Notes under the pieces: generated by a model
Told to the model about the DNA's origin: nothing
Seen by the model: only the letters and a program-made list of their open reading frames with translations
Database searches by the model: none
In this document: positions 45,715-58,135 of the stretch, in pieces
Layout of the letters: every line of letters begins with the position of its first letter
Position numbering within the stretch: the stretch's first letter is position 1
Program-made: the position numbers and the translations under genes
Assembly (NCBI RefSeq): GCF_000959725.1
Contig: NZ_CP009322.1
Span: 1 to 64,000 of the forward strand
Direction of reading: 5' to 3'
From: Burkholderia gladioli
GTDB taxonomy: Bacteria; Pseudomonadota; Gammaproteobacteria; Burkholderiales; Burkholderiaceae
Length of the DNA: 64,000 nt

Positions 45715-46797
45715 ATGACATTTCAGAATTCCTTCGGCACGGTGTTGCGCAAGCTGGCGCTCGCGGCGTGCGCGGCTGGCCTGCTGCAAGGTATCGCCAT
45801 GCCGGCGCACGCGGCCGGCGCGGTCGTGCTGTACACGGCCGACGGCCTCGAAAACCTCTATCGCGACGTGCTGCCGGCGTTCGAGAAGAAGGAAGGCGTG
45901 AAGGTGAACATCGTGACGGCGGGCAGCGGCGAAGTGGTGAACCGCGCCAACGTCGAGAAGAATTCGCCGAAGGCCGACGTGCTGGTGACGCTGCCGCCGT
46001 TCATCCAGCAAGCCGGCCAGCTCGGCCTGCTGCAGAACTACCAGAGCGCGAACTACGCGAACGTGCCGGCGATCGCCAAGGCGGCCGACGGTTCCTGGGC
46101 GACCTTCGTCAACAACTACTTCTCGTTCGCGATCAATCCGGACGTGGTCAAGAACCAGCCGAAGACCTTCGCCGACCTGCTCGCGCCCGAGTACAGCGGC
46201 AAGATCGCCTACTCGAACCCGGCCACGGCCGGCGACGGCATGGCCGTGATCATCCTGACCTCGACGCTGATGGGCGAGGATGCCGCCTTCGACTACCTGG
46301 CCAAGCTCGAACGCAGCGCCAAGTTCCACACCAAGGGCACGGGCTACCTGAACGTGCTGCTCTCGCGCAACGAGATCAGCGTCGCCAACGGCGATCTGCA
46401 GATGGACCTCGACGACGCCGAGCACGGCGGCCTGTCGGTCAAGCCGGTGTTCCTGGCCGCCAAGCCGGGCGATGCGCCGACCACCTTCCAGCTGCCTTAC
46501 GCGATCGGCCTGTTCAAGGGCGGCCCGAACACCGAGGCCGGCAAGAAGCTGATCGACTACCTGATGTCGACCGAGGTGCAGTCGAAGGTGCCGGACATGT
46601 ACGGCATCCCGGGCCGCACCGACGTGCCGCTGACGGGCAAGAACGGCGAGGCCGTGAAGCGCGCGATCTCGGGCGTCAAGCTGATCCCGGTGGACTGGAA
46701 TGCCGTGATGGCCAAGAAGGCCGGCTGGACCGAGCGCTGGAAGAAGGACGTGATCGGCAGCTCCGGCAAGGAAACCGAAGTCGTCAAGCCGAAGTGA
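45715..46797 (+). CDS. 2-aminoethylphosphonate ABC transporter, substrate-binding protein
   Basis: 360 aa. GGAG before the ATG; the signal peptide ends AMPAHA; the mature protein starts AGAVVLYTADGLENLYRDVLPAFEKKEGVKVNI, the opening of iron/AEP-type class I binding proteins. VTAGSGEVVNRANVEKNSPKADVLVTLPPFI lines the ligand cleft. Gene context (ATPase, two permeases, phnW and phnA-like) supports AEP rather than iron as ligand. Confidence 0.9.
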   Translation: MTFQNSFGTVLRKLALAACAAGLLQGIAMPAHAAGAVVLYTADGLENLYRDVLPAFEKKEGVKVNIVTAGSGEVVNRANVEKNSPKADVLVTLPPFIQQAGQLGLLQNYQSANYANVPAIAKAADGSWATFVNNYFSFAINPDVVKNQPKTFADLLAPEYSGKIAYSNPATAGDGMAVIILTSTLMGEDAAFDYLAKLERSAKFHTKGTGYLNVLLSRNEISVANGDLQMDLDDAEHGGLSVKPVFLAAKPGDAPTTFQLPYAIGLFKGGPNTEAGKKLIDYLMSTEVQSKVPDMYGIPGRTDVPLTGKNGEAVKRAISGVKLIPVDWNAVMAKKAGWTERWKKDVIGSSGKETEVVKPK

Positions 46798-46817
46798 TCG
46801 GCTAACGAGGGATGCCT

Positions 46818-47915
46818 GTGAATACCGCCAGCCTGATCCATCCCCGCGCGCTCGGCGCAGCAGAGCCGCGCGCGTCGCTGCGCGCGGCCGCGCCGGGCGG
46901 CGTGCAGATCGAGCACCTGAGCGTGCGCTACGGCGCACGCACCGTGCTCGACGACCTGTCGCTCTCGATCGGCGCCGGGGAACTGCTGACCGTGCTCGGC
47001 CGCAGCGGCTGCGGCAAGACCACCATGCTGCGTTTCATCGCCGGGTTCGTGAAGGCCGACGGCCTGACCGGCACGCTGACCGTGGCGGGCCGCGACCTGA
47101 CCCATGCGCCGCCGCACAAGCGCAATCTCGGCCTGCTGTTCCAGAACTACGCGTTGTTCCCGCATCTGTCGGTGTTCGAGAACGTCGCCTTCGGGCTGCG
47201 CGCGCGGCGCATGTCCTCGGGCGAGATCGCCCGGCGCGTGGCCGATGCGCTGAAGCTGGTGCAGCTCGGCGATGCCGGACACGTGATGCCGGCCCAGCTC
47301 TCGGGCGGCATGCAGCAGCGCGTGGCGCTGGCCCGCGCGCTGGTGATCGAGCCCGACGTGCTGCTGCTCGACGAGCCGCTGTCGGCGCTCGACGCCAACC
47401 TGCGCGCCTCGGTGCGCACCGAATTGAAGGCGCTGCACGAGCGCCTGCCGAACCTGACCATCGTCTGCGTCACGCACGATCGCGACGATGCGCTGGTGCT
47501 GTCCGATCGCGCGCTGCTGATGCGCGACGGCCGCATCGCCCAGATCGGCACGCCGCAGCAGCTTTACGACCAGCCGCGCGACGGCTTCGTGGCGCGTTAC
47601 CTGGGCGCCGCGAACCTGCTGCCCCCGCAGGTCGTCTATCCGATCGGCGATCCGCTGCACACCGTGCGCGACAAGCTCGCCTGCGTGCGCCCCGAGCGCT
47701 TCACGCTGCAGCCGCCCGGCAGCGGCGGCCTGAACGGCACCATCGCCTCGGTCGAGTGGCATGGCTCGGAGTTGTCCGTGTCGGTGGTGCTCGACGCGGC
47801 GGCCGACCAGCCGGTGCTGGTCACCCTGCAGCGCGGCCGCGGCATGAGCCCGGAGCGCGGCTCGCGCGTTTCCCTGCATTGCGAGGCGGATGATGTCGTC
47901 CTTATCGACCCCTGA
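46818..47915 (+). CDS. 2-aminoethylphosphonate ABC transporter, ATP-binding protein
   Basis: About 365 aa. Walker A GRSGCGKTT, Q-loop LLFQNYALFPH, signature LSGGMQQRVALARAL, Walker B VLLLDEPLSALD and the switch His in CVTHDRDDA; the C-terminal TOBE-like region covers roughly 290-365. The start is uncertain: an ATG at 46812 sits directly on the ribosome binding site GAGGG, whereas GTG at 46818 is spaced correctly and is used here. It overlaps the next gene by 26 bp. Confidence 0.9.
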   Translation: MNTASLIHPRALGAAEPRASLRAAAPGGVQIEHLSVRYGARTVLDDLSLSIGAGELLTVLGRSGCGKTTMLRFIAGFVKADGLTGTLTVAGRDLTHAPPHKRNLGLLFQNYALFPHLSVFENVAFGLRARRMSSGEIARRVADALKLVQLGDAGHVMPAQLSGGMQQRVALARALVIEPDVLLLDEPLSALDANLRASVRTELKALHERLPNLTIVCVTHDRDDALVLSDRALLMRDGRIAQIGTPQQLYDQPRDGFVARYLGAANLLPPQVVYPIGDPLHTVRDKLACVRPERFTLQPPGSGGLNGTIASVEWHGSELSVSVVLDAAADQPVLVTLQRGRGMSPERGSRVSLHCEADDVVLIDP

Positions 47916-48828
47916 GCTCGAGCTCGATCGCGCTGCCGCCGCGCGCCGCGATGCCTCCACCGCCGCGCACGCGCAGGCGGCGCGACGGGCCCGGCGCAAT
48001 GGGCGCCTGCATCTGCTGGTGCTGGTGGTGGTCGTGCTCGGGCCGCTGGTGCTCTATCCGCTGGCGCGCCTGCTGCTGCTGAGCGTGACGGGCGATCACG
48101 GCTTCACGCTCGCCGCCTATGGCGGCTTCTTCGGCAATCCCGATACGCGCGGCGTGCTCGGCACCACGCTGTGGGTACTCTGCGTGAGCGCGGGGACGGC
48201 CTCGGTGCTCGGCGTGCTGCTGGCGGCGCTGCTGTTTTTCCGGCCGTTTCCGGGCGCCTCGCTGATTACGCGTTTTCTCGAGCTCTACGTGGCCTTTCCG
48301 TCGTTCCTGGTCGCCTTCACGCTGATCTTTCTTTACGGTTCGCAAGGTTCGATCGGCATCGCGCTGCAGCGCCTGTTCCATCTCGATGCGCCGCCGCTCG
48401 ACTTCCTGTTCGGCATCGGCGGCGTGATCCTGGCGCAGACGGTGTTCTATACGCCCTTCGTGGTGAGGCCCACGCTGGCTTCGTTCGCGACGCTCGACAT
48501 GCGGCTGGTCGAGGCAGCGCGCAGCCTCGGCGCGAACGGCTGGATGCTGGCGCGCCGCGTGATCCTGCCGATCGCCTGGCCCGGCATCGCGGCCGGCACG
48601 ATCCTGTGTTTCCTGCTGACCCTGAACGAGTTCGGGATCCTGCTGGTGCTCGGCAGCGCGCGCCTGGTCACCTTGCCGGTTGCGATCTATACCAGTGCCT
48701 CGGTCGATCTCAACCTGCCGAGCGCGGCGGCCGGCGCCGTCGTGATGCTCGCGATGTCGCTCACGCTTTACGCGCTTTACCGCCGGATGAATCGCCGCGC
48801 GATGGGAGGAGGGCAGCATGTCCGCTGA
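47890..48828 (+). CDS. 2-aminoethylphosphonate ABC transporter, permease 1
   Basis: 312 aa, six TM segments, with the EAA loop VEAARSLGANGWMLARRVILPIAWPGI. The N-terminal 40 residues are an Ala/Arg-rich cytoplasmic tail before TM1 (LLVLVVVVLGPLVLYPLARLL). It overlaps the ATPase gene by 26 bp and permease 2 by 11 bp. Confidence 0.9.
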   Translation: MMSSLSTPELELDRAAAARRDASTAAHAQAARRARRNGRLHLLVLVVVVLGPLVLYPLARLLLLSVTGDHGFTLAAYGGFFGNPDTRGVLGTTLWVLCVSAGTASVLGVLLAALLFFRPFPGASLITRFLELYVAFPSFLVAFTLIFLYGSQGSIGIALQRLFHLDAPPLDFLFGIGGVILAQTVFYTPFVVRPTLASFATLDMRLVEAARSLGANGWMLARRVILPIAWPGIAAGTILCFLLTLNEFGILLVLGSARLVTLPVAIYTSASVDLNLPSAAAGAVVMLAMSLTLYALYRRMNRRAMGGGQHVR

Positions 48829-49675
48829 ATTTGGTCTGGGCGGCTCGCCGGTGGCGCGTGCCGAACCCGGCTGGTCCGATACGCTGCTCAAGCATGCTTC
48901 GCGCGTCGCGCTCGGACTGGCCGCATTCGCCTGCTTCTGGCTGTTCGTGCTGCCGGTGGTGGTGGTCGCGCTGTCGAGTGTGGCCACGCGCTGGTCGGGC
49001 ACCATCCTGCCGTCCGGCTACAGCCTGCGCTGGTTCGAGCGGCTCGGCCAGCCGGAATTCGATGCGCTCGCAACCAGTCTCGAGATCGGTTTCGGCGTTG
49101 CCGTGATCGGCACCGTGCTGGGGCTGTGGCTCGCGCTGGCGCTCGAGGGACGTGCGCGGGGGCGGCTCGGGGCCCTGGTCGACGCGCTGGTGATGCTGCC
49201 GAACGGCGTGCCGAGCGTGGTGCTGGGGCTGGCCGTGCTGATCGCCTATCACCAGAAGCCCGTCGACCTGTCGAGCTCGGCGGCCATCGTGGTGCTGGTG
49301 CAGCTCGCGCTGATCCTGCCGTTCTGCTATCGCTGCGCGGCCGCCGCGCTGCGGCCCGAGCTGACCATCCTGCGCGAGGCCGCGGCCAGCCTCGGGGCGC
49401 CGCCGTCGATGGTGCTGCGCCGGGTGCTGCTGCCGCAACTGGTGCCGGCGTTGCGCGCCAGCCTCGCGCTCGGCTTCGCGCTCTCGCTCGGCGAGCTGGG
49501 CGCGACCATGACCGTCTATCCGCCGGGCTTCGCCACCGTGCCGATCGTGGTGATCGGCCAGGTCGAGCGCGGTTATTACCTACCGGCTTCGGCGCTGTCG
49601 CTGCTGATGCTGGTGGCCTCGCTGGCGGCGTTGATGCTGATCGCCGCGCGCGTGCCGCGACTGCGGCGCCAGTAG
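48818..49675 (+). CDS. 2-aminoethylphosphonate ABC transporter, permease 2
   Basis: 285 aa, six TM segments; EAA loop LREAAASLGAPPSMVLRRVLLPQLVPA. Paired with permease 1 in the importer. Sequence ends in a basic VPRLRRQ tail. The start overlaps permease 1 by 11 bp, indicating translational coupling. Confidence 0.9.
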   Translation: MSAEFGLGGSPVARAEPGWSDTLLKHASRVALGLAAFACFWLFVLPVVVVALSSVATRWSGTILPSGYSLRWFERLGQPEFDALATSLEIGFGVAVIGTVLGLWLALALEGRARGRLGALVDALVMLPNGVPSVVLGLAVLIAYHQKPVDLSSSAAIVVLVQLALILPFCYRCAAAALRPELTILREAAASLGAPPSMVLRRVLLPQLVPALRASLALGFALSLGELGATMTVYPPGFATVPIVVIGQVERGYYLPASALSLLMLVASLAALMLIAARVPRLRRQ

Positions 49676-49723
49676 CGCGAGCGGCGGCGGAGGCCGCCGC
49701 TGCGTCGAGATGATGGAGGAGCC

Positions 49724-51037
49724 ATGCTGAAGCCGACTCACGAAACGATCGACGTCAACGGACGTCGTTATCGTCTACCCGTCGCGCCGACCGCTGTCGT
49801 TTGCCTCGGCGGCAGTTCGCCCGATTATCTCGACGCCGCGCTGAGCGCCGGCGTTACGCCCTTCATCGCGCGCATGATGCGCGAAGGGGCGTCGTTCGGC
49901 GCCGACGGTGTGGTGCCGGCGCTGACGCATGCCAACCAGGTTTCGATCGCCTGTGGCGTGCCGCCGTCGCTGCATGGAATCTGCGGCAATACCGTGCGCG
50001 ATCCGCTGGCGTTCGGCGGCGAGGGTGCCGATATCGCCCTGCATGGCGCCGCCGACGTGCGTGCCGAAACCGTGCTCGCCGCGGCGGCTCGCGCCGGCGC
50101 GCGGGTTGCGGTGGTGACGGCCAAGGACAAGCTGCGTCGGCTGCTCGGCGCGGGGCTGAAGGGCATCCGCTTCTCGGCGGAGAAGGCGGCGCAGGCTTCG
50201 CTGGCCGAGAACGGCATCGCCGATGCGCTCGACCTGGTCGGCCTGCCTTCGCCCTATGTCTATAGTCCGGCGCTGTCCGAATTCGTGATGGCTGCCGGTG
50301 TGCGGCTTGCCAGGATGCGCAATGTCGACCTGATGTACCTGGCCACGCATGATTACGTGCAGCGCAAATGGGCGCCCGGCAGCGTCGAGGCCAATGCGTT
50401 CCATGCGATGGTCGATCGGTATCTCGCCCAGCTCGATGCGCTGGGCTGGGTGATCGGCCTGACCGCCGATCACGGCATGAGCGCCAAGCACGATGCGCGC
50501 ACGGGCAAACCTCAGGTCGCGTACTTGCAGGATGCGCTCGATGCCTGGCTCGACTTTCCGTCGACGCGCGTGGTGTTGCCGATCGCCGATCCGCATGTGG
50601 TGCATCACGGCGCGCTGGGTTCGTTCGCGACGATCCACCTTCCGCCCGATCTCGATGCGGACGATGTGGTCGCGCTGTTGCGAGGGCTGGACGGCGTTGC
50701 CCTGGCGATGGGCCGGAATGAGGCGGCGGCCTGTTTCGAATTGCCGGCCGACCGGATCGGCGAGGTGGTGGTGATTGCGCGCGATGACTTCGTGCTGGGG
50801 CGGCGTGAGCGTGAGCACGATCTCTCGGCGTTGACCGTGCCGCTGCGTTCGCATGGCGGCTTCGGCGAGCAGGCGGTGCCGCTGCTGTTCAACCGCCGGA
50901 TCGCCTCGATCGACGCCAGCCGGCGCTGGCGCAACTTCGACGTGTTCGACCTCGCGCTCAATCACGCGGTGCGCGGCGACGATTTCGCCTTCGAGCGCGC
51001 GCTGCGGGTGCCGGAGCGGGCGATGCATGCGGGCTGA
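49724..51037 (+). CDS. phnA: PhnA-like phosphonoacetate hydrolase homologue lacking two metal ligands
   Basis: 437 aa, alkaline-phosphatase superfamily, close in length and collinear with phosphonoacetate hydrolase PhnA. Conserved: Thr68 nucleophile (VVPALTHANQVS), HGICGN, AKDKLRRLLG, Asp210 (LATHDYVQ), Asp249-His250 (TADHGM) and His377 (RSHGGFGEQ). Altered: the first metal Asp, normally CVDG, is Gly29 (VVCLGGSSPDY), and the His four residues after Asp210 is Arg214 (DYVQRKW). Known PhnA uses seven Zn ligands, so two are lost here. It may be inactive, use one metal, or act on something else. GGAGGAG precedes the ATG. Confidence 0.82.
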   Translation: MLKPTHETIDVNGRRYRLPVAPTAVVCLGGSSPDYLDAALSAGVTPFIARMMREGASFGADGVVPALTHANQVSIACGVPPSLHGICGNTVRDPLAFGGEGADIALHGAADVRAETVLAAAARAGARVAVVTAKDKLRRLLGAGLKGIRFSAEKAAQASLAENGIADALDLVGLPSPYVYSPALSEFVMAAGVRLARMRNVDLMYLATHDYVQRKWAPGSVEANAFHAMVDRYLAQLDALGWVIGLTADHGMSAKHDARTGKPQVAYLQDALDAWLDFPSTRVVLPIADPHVVHHGALGSFATIHLPPDLDADDVVALLRGLDGVALAMGRNEAAACFELPADRIGEVVVIARDDFVLGRREREHDLSALTVPLRSHGGFGEQAVPLLFNRRIASIDASRRWRNFDVFDLALNHAVRGDDFAFERALRVPERAMHAG

Positions 51038-51088
51038 GCGGCGGTCTTGTCTTTGGGTAGTGGTGACTGGAAAGGAAGGAGCAGGGAC

Positions 51089-51646
51089 GTGGCATTGACG
51101 CTGGACGATATCCGCACGCTGTTCGAGCACAAGGGTGGCACTGCCTATAGCGGCGAGCCGGTGACGCAGCTCGAGCATGCCTTGCAGAGCGCGCAACTCG
51201 CGGAGGACGAGCACGCAGGCGATGCGCTGGTCACGGCCGCGCTGCTGCACGATCTCGGACATCTGTTGAACGAGCAGGGCGAGACGCCGACGGCGCGTGG
51301 TATCGACGATCTGCATCAGTATTACGCGCTGCCGTTTCTGCGCAGCCTGTTCCCGGATGCGGTGCTGGAGCCGATTCGCCTGCATGTGGATGCGAAGCGC
51401 TGTCTGTGCGCGATCGAGCCGGGCTACGCGCGGGCGCTGTCCGAGGATTCGGTGCGCAGCCTGGCGCTGCAGGGCGGTATATATAGTGAGGCGGATGCCC
51501 GGGCCTTCATGCAGCGTCCTTACGCCGAGGATGCGGTTCGGCTGCGTCGCTGGGACGACGGTGCGAAGCGGGCTGGCGGCGTCACGAAATCTCTCGATCA
51601 CTTCATGACGATTGCGTCGCGCGTGGCGCACGACGTGTCGCGATAG
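51089..51646 (+). CDS. PhnZ-like HD-domain protein of phosphonate operons
   Basis: 185 aa from GTG at 51089, preceded by GGAGCAGGGAC; the longer ATG frame from 51047 would overlap that site. It matches the mixed-valence di-iron oxygenase PhnZ at every key position: Tyr20, Glu23, His30, His54-Asp55, His76, His99, Lys103 and Asp155/156. PhnZ cleaves (R)-2-amino-1-hydroxyethylphosphonate to glycine and phosphate. Its partner hydroxylase PhnY* is not in the window. Such HD proteins are common in phosphonate operons with phnW and importers; here it is last in the operon. Confidence 0.85.
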   Translation: MALTLDDIRTLFEHKGGTAYSGEPVTQLEHALQSAQLAEDEHAGDALVTAALLHDLGHLLNEQGETPTARGIDDLHQYYALPFLRSLFPDAVLEPIRLHVDAKRCLCAIEPGYARALSEDSVRSLALQGGIYSEADARAFMQRPYAEDAVRLRRWDDGAKRAGGVTKSLDHFMTIASRVAHDVSR

Positions 51647-52201
51647 CGAGTTTCGAAGGCGTCGAAATCAGGTTCTTCTTTTGGTATCAACGAGTTGCCA
51701 TGAAGAGCGCCGCGCGAGCGGCGCCCTTCATGCATTTTCTTTGCGAAAACGCTTGCAGGAAGGCGATGGGCTGCTTAGAATCACGCCTCTTTCGCGCTAA
51801 CGGAAACGCGGTGCGAAAGAGGAAGCAAGGTTGGATGGGTTGAGCGCTAGGTTGGATCGGCAGCTGGCTCGTTTAGCTGAGAAGTGATCGACGCAGTGAG
51901 TTGATCGCGGCGCTGAAAAAAGTAGTTGACGCGCTGCGAAATGTTGATCATAATCTCGCTTCTCTGCTGCTGAAAACGCAGCGCTGCTGAAGAAACCAAG
52001 TTGCTTCGCAGATACGCTCTTTAAAAATCTACAGCCGATAAGTGTGGACGCTTGATGGCAGCGGTCCTGATCTCCGGATCAGGTCAGCAAAAGTATCAAG
52101 AGTCTCACACAAAAGTAAGTCAGGTTTGTGAAGCAATTCATTAACCTGTCAGCTTTGAGTGAGCGACCGGTTCATTAGAACCGAAAACAGTAACAGGTAT
52201 T
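51647..52201 (+). promoter_or_regulatory. rRNA operon leader with two promoters, boxA and processing stem
   Basis: 555 bp. The phosphonate-operon terminator is at 51700-51740. Promoter candidates: TTGCAG-17-TAGAAT (51753-51781) and TTGACG-17-CATAAT (51926-51954), the second with an A-run upstream like an UP element. BoxA-like CGCTCTTTAA is at 52015-52024. ACAGCCGATAAG and following bases at 52031-52052 pair with 53759-53780 (20 of 22) to form the RNase III stem around 16S. Confidence 0.75.
51700..51740 (+). terminator. Terminator of the phosphonate operon
   Basis: Hairpin ATGAAG-A-GCGCCGC / GCGGCGC-CC-TTCAT followed by a T-rich stretch, 53 bp after the HD gene. Confidence 0.75.
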
Positions 52202-53734
<1,533 letters not shown>

Positions 53735-53798
53735 CTCGAGCTAATACCGCGAAAGTTGAGCGTTCACGCTTATCGGCTGTAAATCAAGACAGACTCAG

Positions 53799-53875
53799 GG
53801 GTCTGTAGCTCAGTCGGTTAGAGCACCGTCTTGATAAGGCGGGGGTCGTTGGTTCGAATCCAACCAGACCCACCA
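53799..53875 (+). tRNA. tRNA-Ile (GAT)
   Basis: 77 nt including encoded CCA. Acceptor GGGTCTG / CAGACCC, anticodon loop CTTGATAAG, T loop GGTTCGAATCC. In the 16S-23S spacer. Confidence 0.98.
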
Positions 53876-53911
53876 ATTGTCTGGCGGTAGAAACCTGAGA
53901 CGTCTCTGTAT

Positions 53912-53987
53912 GGGGGCATAGCTCAGCTGGGAGAGCACCTGCTTTGCAAGCAGGGGGTCGTCGGTTCGATCCCGTCTGCCTCCACCA
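53912..53987 (+). tRNA. tRNA-Ala (TGC)
   Basis: 76 nt including encoded CCA. Acceptor GGGGGCA / TGCCTCC, anticodon loop CTTTGCAAG, T loop GGTTCGATCCC. Second spacer tRNA. Confidence 0.98.
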
Positions 53988-54282
53988 ATCTTCAATGACA
54001 AACGTTCGGGTCAGTTGACTCGAGTCTTTGTCATTGGCGATTGAGCCAGTCAGAGGATATTGAAAGATATCGGCTGTCGTTCTTTAACAATCTAGAAGAA
54101 GTAGTAATTTGGATAGCGGAAGCGTCTATTGAGATGGGCGTGGAAACTATCCGGGTTGTGATTGTATCGATGTATCTCAAGATGATTCGAACTTCATGTT
54201 CGGCTCAATTGGAATACGGCACAAATGCGAGAACTCAACCTGTAGCGGCCTGTCAAGCGAAAGCGAGACAGACTCGTTATAG
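53988..54282 (+). promoter_or_regulatory. 16S-23S spacer, distal part with boxA
   Basis: 295 bp between tRNA-Ala and 23S. A boxA-like GTTCTTTAACAAT lies at about 54079-54091, the usual antitermination signal before 23S. No gene seen. Confidence 0.6.
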
Positions 54283-57160
<2,878 letters not shown>

Positions 57161-57344
57161 TAACCAGTCTGCGCCGATGTTCGCAGGTGCCAAGGCACCG
57201 CGATTATCCCGTCCTGAGCCCAAGCTCAGGATCTTGGAGCGCGACAGGTCATACAGATGGAGTCTCGTGTGCTGATACACACAACCCCGTTACTACTTCT
57301 TCGAGATTGGTCGTGGCGCTCATAGCGACGCGACAACCCCTTTA

Positions 57345-57461
57345 GCCTGATGACCATAGCGAGTCGGTACCACCCCTTCCCATCCCGAACAGGACCGTGA
57401 AACGACTCCACGCCGATGATAGTGCGGATTGCCCGTGTGAAAGTAGGTAATCGTCAGGCTT
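57345..57461 (+). rRNA. rrf: 5S ribosomal RNA
   Basis: About 117 nt. 5' GCCTGATGACCATAGCGAG pairs with 3' ATCGTCAGGCT; the internal CCATCCCGAACAGG loop is typical. Separated from 23S by a 184-bp spacer. Confidence 0.95.
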
Positions 57462-57472
57462 CCCTTCATGAC

Positions 57473-57510
57473 AACCCCCGTTGCCTCAAGGCAGTGGGGG
57501 TTTTGTCTTT
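57473..57510 (+). terminator. rRNA operon terminator
   Basis: AACCCCC-GTTGCC ... GGCAGT-GGGGGTT followed by TTGTCTTT, just after 5S. Confidence 0.9.
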
Positions 57511-57703
57511 CCAGCCGCCAGAAAACTAATCCAATTCAAATCCCTTATCCCTGTCTGGATTAGTCGTGCGCGATGGTATGCTACGCGTCCCCGATGCGGA
57601 ACGAATTGCATCCGCCATCCGGTCTAATTCAATTGCCCCGTCTGATTCACGATTTATTCGCCGATTAATCGCAGCTATCCAACGGGATAATCAGCAAGGA
57701 ACC

Positions 57704-57946
57704 ATGACTGCAACTTCCAGCGATAAGACGACCCAGCCGATTTCCATCGTAAGGATCGAATCCGCGATCAATGCATGGCGTGAAATTCATCTGCCCGCCG
57801 AGATCGACGAGGACTACGCGCTCGACAGCGCGAGCAGTTGTCTCGCTGAGGTATATGGTTCGATGATTTTCCATGGCGAATCGAGCGTCGAACTCGAGCT
57901 GCTGACACAGGACCAGCGCGACGCGCTGCTGGCGACCGAGGTCTGA
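57704..57946 (+). CDS. DUF3717 family protein
   Basis: 80 aa. Start at 57704 follows AAGGA; the frame opens further upstream without support. ISIVRIESAINAWREIHLP ... CLAEVYGSMIFHGESSVELELLTQDQRDALLA matches the short DUF3717 family of Burkholderiales, whose function is unknown. Stands alone after the rRNA operon. Confidence 0.8.
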   Translation: MTATSSDKTTQPISIVRIESAINAWREIHLPAEIDEDYALDSASSCLAEVYGSMIFHGESSVELELLTQDQRDALLATEV

Positions 57947-58135
57947 GCGTCGCCGCGCGCGGCACCTGCGTCGCGCGTTTCCCGAATTCCTGGATGAATG
58001 CACCCCTGATGGACCCGCGTCGTCGATAAAACCCGCATCGACACGCGGGCGAAAGCTCGCGTGCGTATCATTCGGAGTACCATCGCCGCTCGGCACGCCT
58101 CGCCGGCTCCCACTATCCTCCGCTCGATCAAGCGC

